Shown here in pieces: positions 9,499 through 17,258 of a stretch of DNA of 22,696 bases. This DNA is from Amoebophrya sp. AT5.2 (lineage: Eukaryota; Sar; Dinophyceae; Syndiniales; Amoebophryaceae). The position numbers and the translations under genes were made by a program. The notes below the pieces were generated by a model. The model searched no databases, had not been told where the DNA came from, and saw nothing but the letters and a program-made list of their open reading frames with translations. The stretch covers positions 1 to 22,696 of the forward strand of contig RXOD01004413.1 in assembly GCA_005223375.1 (NCBI GenBank), written 5' to 3'. Positions within the stretch are counted from its first letter, which is position 1, and every line of letters starts with the position of its first letter.

Positions 9499-12400
9499 TG
9501 TCCATGTTAGGCCGCGCGCAGAAGAGTCCCGGCCTGCTGCCGAACCCGGCCCCTGCGCCGCAGCAACCCGGTGAGACCAAAACTGTAGAGATGCCGGGGT
9601 TGAAGGACCAGCTCAACCCCCTCCAGAGGTTCCAGGCATACAACCCTCACGGTGACGCATCCGACGACATCGCTGGCGCGAGTATTCAGCAACGCGTGGA
9701 CAACACGGCGCAGCGAGTGAAGGTCATGGACCAGCACACAGTGGTCTCCCTGCCGCAGGGAAAAGTGCTTGCCTCGACCGACCCGGCGGCGACGAAAGCG
9801 CACCTGCATCGGTACAACGAAAACTACGGAGCGGGACAAACAGCACAAAAGCAGAATCCAACCGCCCAATACGGCGGGCTCGCTGCTGGAGGCGGAGCGC
9901 CACCGAGAGAGATGACTCCAGAGGAGCTCGGTGCGCGGGCCGCAAATTGGAACAGCGACGTGCGAGGAGCCGCGCTGCTGGACCAACAAAAGGCCTCAAC
10001 GACTAGTACCGGGGGGACTGAGGCCGTGCAGAAGCCGAGGTACGGGTTGACGCGTGACGCTGTGCAGAGCGGATACTACCGGGCGGCCCAAGGAGCGAAG
10101 AAAGCCGCACAGCCCGCCGGGCAGCAGGTGGTGGGCCGCGTGAGTGTCGGGACGGGCGGTGCCGTGAACTCGTCTGCCGGGGGTTTGGGGTTGCCGCCAA
10201 GTAGCGGTGCTTTCCCGGCCGGTAGAACCAGTTCCGACACGCTGTTCGGGGACAACTTCGGAAGCGCGAGCGGTCAGCGGAAGTCGGGCGTTCTGGTGAA
10301 GGACGGAAAAGCGCGTAAATCCCGGGCAACCGGTGCGTCGCAGAATGTCGCGTTTGCGGAAAATGGCGGCGGGAAGAAACTGCTCTCGCACGAAACCTCG
10401 AACGCTCCCGGTTTGTACGACAAAATGATGGGCACGAAGAAAACGCGCACGCAGTCCGAAGTGGAGAGCTCGAAGATGCTGGCCTTTCCGTCGCTCAAGC
10501 ACAGCGTCACGGCGGCGATGCAGATGCAGGCGGCGAATCCCCCGCCGACGTGGACGGACGCGGATGCCGCGGAACGGAATCGGAAGGTAGCCGAAGAAGT
10601 AGCAAAAACGAATACGCAGTCCCCGGGGTCGTCGGTGCAAGCGATGCTGAACCAAGGACGGGGCACGGGGGCTAGCACCTCCGGCGGCGGAGGTCGCCCG
10701 TCCGGCGCCGAGGCTCGCTCGCAAGAGGAAATCGTTTTGACCGCGCAGCAGGAAGCTGCGGGGGCCGGTGGGAACCACAAGGGAGCGCATTTTCCGACGG
10801 AGGAAGAGTACGCCGAGCAGCGAGACGAGGTTGCCGCGGCGGTGCGGGCGAGGTTGTATGCGCAGACGGATGCGCCGTTTTCCGCTAGTATGCAGCGGGG
10901 CGGCGCCCCCGTCCGCGGGCGGGCCGGGGAAGGCAGTGCTTCCTACGGGGATGATGCGGACGAGTTGGGTCAAGGAGCTGCGCGTGCGGGGAGCAGAAAG
11001 AGTGTGGTCAAAAAAGGCGGAGTAACTTTGGCGTCGGAATACGCGAACGACAAGGGTCCTGCCCCAGTAGACCTGGACACGATCCCCGACATGCCGGGCG
11101 ACCATGGCGACACCGAATTCGACAAAAAATACGGCCACCGGAAGCGCAAGTCCGCCGCCTCCCTGGAGCACGACGCCGGCGCGCCCAACCAGTACGACTT
11201 CACGGCTCCCGTCCGCTCTCCCAGTTCGTTTCTCCCCACCGGGGAGGACACGAAGACGCCGGAGCAGCAGGGCTTGGTCGAGCCGCGGTACGGGATCGAG
11301 GGCAACGTGTTGAACCGGGCCCACGTGGAGATGGTGGAGGAGTTTCTCGGGCGCGTCCCGTCGTATTTTAAGGTGAAGCAGAACGTCGTGTACACCAATG
11401 TGCAGAAGTTGGCGGCGGCCAGGTACGCCCAGCGCGCAAACCTGTCGCGCGCGGAGAACGACTTCCTGGACCAACTCGAGGACCTGAACGCGACGCTGGA
11501 CGGGATGAAGGCGGAGCTGGAGGCGGAGAAAAAAGCGGTGCTCGACTCGCACGCGAAGCAGATGGGGGGTATCGACCGCGAGGGGAAGGCGATGCGGGAC
11601 CAGCTCGACATGATCCACCGGGTGAACGAACTGACCATGGGGGACGCGGCCGCGAGGAACTCCGTTCTGGAAACCATGCTGAGAAAGAAGGCGGCGGAAA
11701 GAGTGGAGCGCGAAAAAGTGATGGAGGTCGTGAACAAGCAGCTCGCAGCGGAAACCGGGGCGGCCCCTGCAAGGCCGTACAAGGACGCCTACAATCGGGA
11801 CACAGCGGAAATCGGGGCGGTGGAAAAGAAGGCGGTGAAAAATAACAAGCCTTCGGTGGAGGTGGTGGTGGGAGCAGGAGGTGGTGAAAAAGATAAAGCA
11901 AGTGCGCCGGCCTCGTCCAAGGAAAAGGACCGCCGGAAGTCTCGGAAGCAGGAGATCATCGAAAAGACGGGGAAGTCGCGGCTCTCGTCGATCGGGGATT
12001 CTACGACACGGCCGTCGTCGTTGCTGGACGGCCAGCTCGTCGCCGTTCCCGCCAGCGCGGAGGCTCCTGCCGGCGCTGACGAAGAGGAAGATGGGCTGGC
12101 CAGTTTGCTGAAGTCGAAAGCCGGCAAAAAGGGGCTGAAACCGAAGGCGGAGGGCGAGGCCTACTACCAGGCGGGGCAGTTTGACCACGGACGGGACGGG
12201 GACTGGGGGGGTGAGTATTCCAATTGGCAGGGGGACCAGGACGCGAACTGGGAGGACGAAGACGAGGGCTGGGGCAAGTACGACTGGGACCGGTCCAAGG
12301 AACAGGCCTGTTCCCAACACCACGGGCCCGCTGGACAGCGGCCGGGCGCGGGGTCCGGCCACGCCCAGTACGCGCACAAGGAGCCGCTCTGGGTGGGCAA

Positions 12401-12671
12401 AAACAACGTGAACCAGTACGGGGGCGCCGCCGTCGGCTACAACGCACGCATGCAGGGCCAACGGTTCTCCGAGGACGAGATGAACCATTCCTACTACACG
12501 CAGGGCAAGGGCAAGGCCTGGGGCGCGGACGGGCTGCACCCGGCCGTGGCGGCGGCGCAAAGGCGCTACAACAGAGGCGCGGACATCGACCTGTCGGTGA
12601 AGACGACAAACCACACGTCGAATCTCGAATCCGACCAAAAAGAAAAGTTCGGACCCAGAGGGAGAAGATGA
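9498..12671 (+). CDS. Large intronless, mostly disordered protein with coiled coil and Trp-acidic tail
   Basis: A single 1057-codon frame with strong third-position GC bias throughout. The start at 9498 is the first ATG of the frame; a second ATG follows at 9504. Residues 1-590 are low complexity (Gly, Ala, Ser, Gln) with basic islands. The motif PRYG appears twice, at about residue 177 (KPRYGLT) and 596 (EPRYGIE). Residues about 597-650 look folded (GNVLNRAHVEMVEEFLGRVP). About 650-750 form a charged coiled coil (FLDQLEDLNATLDGMKAELE and onward). About 780-850 are Lys/Ser-rich with KDRRKSRKQEIIEK. Residues about 901-930 hold five tryptophans among acidic residues, and the C-terminus is rich in Gly, Tyr and Gln. 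No signal peptide or membrane span is visible and no family was recognised. A cytoskeletal or condensate scaffold is a guess from architecture. The lack of introns contrasts with its neighbours. Confidence 0.8.
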   Translation: MSMLGRAQKSPGLLPNPAPAPQQPGETKTVEMPGLKDQLNPLQRFQAYNPHGDASDDIAGASIQQRVDNTAQRVKVMDQHTVVSLPQGKVLASTDPAATKAHLHRYNENYGAGQTAQKQNPTAQYGGLAAGGGAPPREMTPEELGARAANWNSDVRGAALLDQQKASTTSTGGTEAVQKPRYGLTRDAVQSGYYRAAQGAKKAAQPAGQQVVGRVSVGTGGAVNSSAGGLGLPPSSGAFPAGRTSSDTLFGDNFGSASGQRKSGVLVKDGKARKSRATGASQNVAFAENGGGKKLLSHETSNAPGLYDKMMGTKKTRTQSEVESSKMLAFPSLKHSVTAAMQMQAANPPPTWTDADAAERNRKVAEEVAKTNTQSPGSSVQAMLNQGRGTGASTSGGGGRPSGAEARSQEEIVLTAQQEAAGAGGNHKGAHFPTEEEYAEQRDEVAAAVRARLYAQTDAPFSASMQRGGAPVRGRAGEGSASYGDDADELGQGAARAGSRKSVVKKGGVTLASEYANDKGPAPVDLDTIPDMPGDHGDTEFDKKYGHRKRKSAASLEHDAGAPNQYDFTAPVRSPSSFLPTGEDTKTPEQQGLVEPRYGIEGNVLNRAHVEMVEEFLGRVPSYFKVKQNVVYTNVQKLAAARYAQRANLSRAENDFLDQLEDLNATLDGMKAELEAEKKAVLDSHAKQMGGIDREGKAMRDQLDMIHRVNELTMGDAAARNSVLETMLRKKAAERVEREKVMEVVNKQLAAETGAAPARPYKDAYNRDTAEIGAVEKKAVKNNKPSVEVVVGAGGGEKDKASAPASSKEKDRRKSRKQEIIEKTGKSRLSSIGDSTTRPSSLLDGQLVAVPASAEAPAGADEEEDGLASLLKSKAGKKGLKPKAEGEAYYQAGQFDHGRDGDWGGEYSNWQGDQDANWEDEDEGWGKYDWDRSKEQACSQHHGPAGQRPGAGSGHAQYAHKEPLWVGKNNVNQYGGAAVGYNARMQGQRFSEDEMNHSYYTQGKGKAWGADGLHPAVAAAQRRYNRGADIDLSVKTTNHTSNLESDQKEKFGPRGRR

Positions 12672-13140
12672 AGAGCAGGAGCGTACGGAACACAAACACG
12701 GTAGAGGTCACTTCTACTAGACCGAAAGCGAAACACAAACAGCTGTCGCGGAGGGAGTACTTACGAACAACTGCTATACTTTGTCTTGATCACATTCATA
12801 CGGCACAAGGAATCATTGACTGATGACGTTGTTATTTGCTCTAAACCGTAATTTTGATTTTCGTGAAGCAGAACTTACAACCATACACCTACATATACAT
12901 TCGTGACTCACTTTGCAGACATGCTTTTTTCAAGCACGTGATGATCCCCCGGGCGCAAGAAGCCGAACTAGCGATCTCGGGCTCAATGCTCGGCTACCAT
13001 AGAAATGAAGACAAGAGCATCTACTTCTCCGATGCTGATTTGCGCTATCTTAATGTGGACAAAGAGAGAAAAAGAGTTTTTGGTTTTGCCCATGTAGGAC
13101 GACCTGTTTGGTGTGTTCTCTCGTGCACAGTTGTTGCCGA

Positions 13141-13172
13141 GGCGCCTCATTCGTTTGGCGCCTCATTCGTTT
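13141..13172. repeat. 16-bp tandem duplication
   Basis: The unit ggcgcctcattcgttt occurs twice head to tail without mismatch in the spacer upstream of the tetraspan gene. Confidence 0.85.
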
Positions 13173-13418
13173 TCTCCGTGGTGCTGGGATCTGGGCCCTT
13201 TGTGCCATGATGAACGAGCCGAATTCTGGACGGCGTTCGTTGGTTTTTTGTCTTGATGATCTTTGTCGCTCTTGCTTTATTTTCGTGAGGCTTTGCTGTT
13301 ATTTAAGAGCCGATCTTTACGTGCATGTGCAAAAAGGCTCGCGAAGGAGCTCTGCTGTAATACTGACAAATCGATGTCCGGACCCTCGATTTTGCGCTTG
13401 GTCCGTTATTCGTTTTCA

Positions 13419-13445
13419 AGTTTTTCATAGGTCAGTTTTTCATAG
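13419..13445. repeat. 12-bp direct repeat spaced by 3 bases
   Basis: The sequence agtttttcatag occurs twice, separated by gtc, about 75 bp upstream of the tetraspan gene start. It could be a duplicated regulatory site or a slippage product. Confidence 0.65.
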
Positions 13446-13520
13446 CCTCGTCGTCTTCCACCTGCGCGCGCCTTCTTCAGTCAGTCACGTTCACGAGTTC
13501 GTCGCGCCCCGGAGCCGCCG

Positions 13521-16119
13521 ATGGGTAAGCTTGCGTGTGACATCGTGTTGATTTCCCTCGCCGTCTCCGTGGTCCTCTCTCTTCTGTCTATTTTCCTTCC
13601 ATGGGGCGGCGTGGAGAGCATCAACGCCGGGGGTGTGCTGAAGGCCAGGTACTTCCTTCTGCACATCGTCGTTGAACTCGACCCGAAGCAAGCCTTACTC
13701 GACCCAAGCGCCTACGAGCGGCTGATTGGGAAGGGCCGCCCCGTCACGTGTCCGTGGAACAGTGTCGCGGCGAACTGCTACAAGTTCTACACGTGGGATG
13801 CCTACCTTTCCGCGGGCGCCTGGGAGCCGCTGGAGCACCTCTTCTCCGCGAACGGACCCACCTCGGGCGCAGCAAACATGGCCGCAGCCTTCTACGGTAC
13901 TTGAGTATAGTATTTATAGGGGAACAACTACAACTCGTCCAAACATGTACATGTTGGATGAAGTTGTGATACTAAAAAACATCATGTATGAAGATGTCTG
14001 GTAGCCCGTTTATTTCCGTTTCAATCTTCGCAACACGGAAACAAAGAAATGCATCCCCCAACACAGGTGGCATTGCTTGCCTGCTCCTTCTGCTGGTGAT
14101 GATTGTGTTGCTTCTGTTTTCCGGCTGCCATTTGTTTCAGTACTGCTATTCGCTGAAGGTCGAGAACCGGGGAAAGCGGAAGTGGCGGCGGCTGTCCCAG
14201 ATGGAGCTGTCGTTCGCGGTGATCGCGAACCTCGTTACCCTGGTTGCGTGGCAAATCACCCTGATGGTGATGACTCGAGACGTGGGTATGGCGAGCTTCA
14301 TCCCGCTCGTGGCTCAGAAGGGCAACCCGATCCCGGCGGAAGGCTGGATCCTGTCGTTGTTCAACTTTCTGCTCACAACCGGGATCCTGCTTACGTACAA
14401 AACGTGGCGCTCGCCGTCCGCGGAGGCGGCGCAGACGGCACTCAAATTCGGGCGGGACGTGGGAACCAGTGGCAAATCCTCCAAAAGAGGCGCTGCGGAA
14501 GATGCGGAGCGGGGCGGAGGCGGGGGATCGTCGGCAAAGAAAGGATATGGTCCGCGTTCCTGCCTGTGCGTCTCTATCTGCGATTCCCATTCCTGTGTGT
14601 TTGTTTCTTCGTCGCAGTGTTACTCGATACATTCTTACTACAAGGAGCACGAGCAGGTCGAAATTTATTGAGATTGCAGTGCTGTACAGTGCAAGCGCTT
14701 GCACGCTCACACAATTACAGACCCCTTCGCGGATTCGACGGATGGCGAATATGACGATGACGACAAGTCTTTCATGTCGGACTCAAGTTCGGGCACCGCT
14801 TCGGACTCCTACGGATCGGACAATGAGCATCGCCAGGAGTCCCGAAAGGTATTCACAAATTGCATTGGCTAGCTCCTTGTAGTTACTCAGAGTATAAAGA
14901 AAAACAACGAAATCGAAAACGACCAGCTTGCGGGCGGAGCTCCCGGCGGACCTCCTCCTTACGGATATGGCTACGGAGCAGAAAAATCGATTCCAGTGCA
15001 GCAGCAGTCGCGGGGGTGGGGCCCACTTCGCACAAGTACTGGAAAGACAGATGGGAATGTGATGAATAGTTCTTCTCGACCACTTCCACAACATGCGGCT
15101 GGCAGCGGCAGCACGATGAACCGCTCTCCAGCACTTCCTGCTCGCGGGGGGCATCAATTGTTGCAACCTTTCCCGGCGCACGTAGCGCCGCCGCCCGCGA
15201 CGAACAGCGCCCAGCAGCGCCCACGCATGTTGAATCTGCTCCCCACCAACACTCATAGCAGCGCGACGGCGACGAGGAGTCACGCGACGGCGAAGTGCCA
15301 GCCGCTGCCTTGCGTCCCACCGCCCGTGACTTGGAGTCCGCGGCCCAACGGAGCGGGCTCGCGACTGCCGCGGGACCCTTCCGCTGGACGTCTTTCTGGC
15401 GGCGCTTACCGCGCCCAAGGGTTCGACGTCAACCGGAACGGCTCGTGTTACGATGTCAAAACGCGGCTGTTCGGAGCAGAAAAGCGCGCAGGATCACGTG
15501 GTAGAGGGTCGGGGAATTTCGACAGCTCCTCCTCCGACGGGCGGACGTCCTGGTCCGATGAGGACGATTTGTCGACAACGTCGGAGTTGCACGGCTCTCC
15601 TGCTCGTGGAAATCAAAATCATGGCCGCGCTGGTCCGCGAGCTCGCGCAGGCGGGATTGATGGGCCTTCTCGTGGACGATCACGATCCCGAGGGCGCACC
15701 GCTGCGATGGCGCCTAGGACCGGGCGAGGAGGAGCCAAAGCCAACATTGGATGGGGAGCAGGGGGTGCTGGAACAAATCAGCAGCGAGTGCCTACTACAA
15801 AGGCGCGCGCGAACACGTCTCGGTCGCCGTCGAATCGCTGGAGTCGGACTACGTTGTCGTCGCCGTTCTGCAGTTCGGGTTCCGATCCGGTGGGAGTGGG
15901 CGGCGGCAACCAACGGATGGCGGGGGTGGTGGCCGCAGGAGGGGCGGGGGCGGCCGCGTCCTCGGGCAGAGCATTGTGGACGAGGACGTAAAACAGTACT
16001 GGAAGTTTTTACTTTTCGTGGTCGTCTTGGTCCTGCTGCTGCTGCTGCTGACAAAGGCGATGCGGAGGGCGCGGTCGGTCTGCTCGGCCGTGGACGCAAC
16101 GCTTTTCGATCCCCTGTAA
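13521..16119 (+). CDS. Tetraspan membrane protein with long disordered tail, 3' model unresolved
   Basis: Placed exons are 13521-13896, 14067-14549, 14721-14848 and 14891 onward. The introns are 170 nt (phase 1), 171 nt (phase 1, donor gtccgc) and 42 nt (phase 0). Membrane segments lie at residues about 6-27, 128-150, 174-195 and 218-237. The 28-126 loop has C77 and C86, a C-x8-C pair compatible with a disulfide. Residues 240 onward are cytosolic by topology: Gly-rich, then acidic/Ser-rich (GEYDDDDKSFMSDSSSG), then a long Pro/Ser/Arg-rich segment. The final part, in a different frame, includes YYKGAREHVSVAVESLESDY and a fifth hydrophobic segment (FLLFVVVLVLLLLLL) with a basic tail, ending at TAA 16117-16119. 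The frame conflict at 15594-15789 means this part could belong to a second gene. The topology recalls claudin/PMP22-type tetraspans, but the claudin W-x2-C motif is absent, so no family is assigned. Confidence 0.6.
14849..14890 (+). other. 42-nt intron in the tetraspan gene
   Basis: It begins gtattc and ends ttactcag. It is a multiple of three, but it must be removed because the frame reads TAG within it (ggc tag). Both flanks read well in phase 0 (NEHRQESRK, then SIKKNNEIENDQL). It is much shorter than the 170-nt introns upstream. Confidence 0.55.
15633..15781 (+). other. Segment that is either a 149-nt intron or coding in a third frame
   Basis: Removing 15633-15781 (donor gtccgcg, identical to the second intron's donor at 14550; acceptor aaatcag) joins the upstream and downstream frames correctly. 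An intron ending at 15784 also works. The removed sequence, however, is GC-rich and reads convincingly in the third frame (GLMGLLVDDHDPEGAPLRWR) with GC-biased third positions. That would instead require single-base shifts near 15593 and 15789. Confidence 0.4.
16034..16051 (+). repeat. CTG microsatellite in a membrane segment
   Basis: Six consecutive ctg codons encode a run of leucines in the predicted C-terminal transmembrane helix. The repeat is in frame with the downstream coding frame of the tetraspan gene model. Confidence 0.8.
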
Positions 16120-16173
16120 GTCCACAGAAGTATACTTACAAGTAGTACTAGTATACGACATTGATTCACGAAG

Positions 16174-16765
16174 ATCGAAGACGAAACTGAATACGAAAAA
16201 GGTTCGTTTGCGTTTTGAAGATTTTGTAGCTCGTGCGTCGTTCTGGCACATGGACGAAAATCTGGAGGTGTCTATCGACATAGAATGTGCAGGCCTCACG
16301 AGGCTTTCACTTCTGGACTCGCAGGATGAGGTAGTCGATCTGTAATACGGTTGTCTTTTCTGGGTTTGGTCGCTGAGACCGGAGGAAGAAGCCCCTTGCC
16401 AAAAATACTCGAGAATAAAGTTTTGAAAGAGGACGCATATAGTTAGCTGCAAAAATGACGATTCGAGCTCCAGGAAATCTGCCCATAGTACGGTTGATAG
16501 ATTGACTGGTGCGCCTTCGCGTAGCCACCCGCAGACCGAGGGACGCAAAAGCGTGAACGTAGATCTCGACGGGCTACCGGCGGCCGCTCGTCAAGCGGTG
16601 CGCCACCAGGAGAATCTGAATCAGAGTCAATCGCTCTTTCGCGTGTGCCTCGGGCCGAGGTTTCATTTTGAGAATACAGAAAAAGCTTACAATGAATGGC
16701 GAAAAAAATACGAAATACTTGCTAGATACGAGAGTTGTAGTACAACTTCCCACTGCTCTTCATAG
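16174..16765 (+). CDS. Candidate additional 3' exons of the preceding gene, or a small separate gene
   Basis: The stop at 16117-16119 overlaps a strong donor (ct, then gtaagt at 16116). A phase-2 acceptor after CACGAAG (16173) would join to a frame containing FEDFVARASFWHMDENLEVS and SIDIECAGLTRLSLLDSQDE, which ends at a donor (GAG, then gtagtc) near 16330. A phase-0 acceptor after CACCCGCAG (about 16534) then opens EGRKSVNVDLDGLPAAARQA and QNLNQSQ-like sequence through FHFENTEKAYNEWRKKYEIL, stopping at TAG near 16763. The phases agree across both joins, but the first acceptor is weak and the last 80 bases have AT-rich third positions. The family is unknown. The alternative is that the upstream gene simply ends at 16119 and these are chance frames or exons of another gene. 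Confidence 0.35.
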
Positions 16766-17258
16766 TACAAAAGAAACACATTGTTTAAAACACCTCTCTG
16801 TCTCTAACTCTACCGTTATGGATGCATTCCATCCAATCCTCGCAATTTCAATTTTGTCTCACCGGACTGCACTGCGGAATTGCGAGCTGGGAATGAAGAC
16901 TGACCCGAAGCAGCGGGCACAGAAGCAAATGCTCAGAAAAACTAGAACTGAAGCTGCTAAAAAAAAAATATTTCCGACTTGTTCAGCTGCGGACTGGTCC
17001 GTACCTGAAACTAAAAAACATACGTAAACTTAAGCTCAAAAAAATCTTGACGGGCAAGAGAGGTGGCTGTGGCCTCGACGAATCTCACGACCGTTTTTTG
17101 CACACGAGTGAATTTCAAGACCGGCGACAGGTGCGGGACGGGCACGAGAGCAATACATCCGTCATCCGAGCCTCTTCTAGTATGGATAGAAGATGTTGCT
17201 TTGCGGAAATTCATGTTTTGAGAAGGCGAGGGACGCGGAATAGCGAAACATTAGAAAA
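16766..17258. other. Spacer before the giant scaffold-like gene
   Basis: No supported gene was found. A plus-strand frame overlaps the start of the next gene (17047-17400), but it is out of frame with the spliced model and arginine-rich. An A-run of ten lies near 16960-16970. The promoter of the next gene should lie here; no TATA-like element is convincing. Confidence 0.4.

Larger units (their letters stand above)
12672..13520. other. Intergenic spacer with short duplications
   Basis: No supported gene was found. A plus-strand stretch at about 12920-13200 (containing MIPRAQEAELAISGSMLGYH) is open and moderately protein-like, but its codon use is weaker than that of the neighbours and no phase-consistent splicing links it to either gene. 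The spacer holds a 16-bp tandem duplication (13141-13172) and a 12-bp direct repeat (13419-13445). Confidence 0.4.

Noticed and set aside
9996..12695. Very long antisense open frame (899 codons) opposite the 1057-residue gene
   Set aside because: It is Arg/Leu/Val/His-rich, as expected for the complement of a GC-third-position coding strand, and the plus strand explains the region with better composition. It has no independent start or splice evidence.
12854..13210. Plus-strand frame after the 1057-residue gene, considered as a 3' exon
   Set aside because: The upstream gene stops at 12669-12671 with no usable donor before the stop that gives a continued frame. Codon character is weak.
13521..14470. 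Assignment of the four-span protein to the claudin family
   Set aside because: Only the topology and a C-x8-C pair fit. The tryptophan-containing part of the claudin signature is absent, so no name was given.
15571..15586. A 16-nt GT-AG 'intron' that would repair the first frame change in the tetraspan gene
   Set aside because: The length and phase fit, but every other intron is at least 40 nt and no matching micro-intron exists at the second frame change. It is more likely a coincidence.
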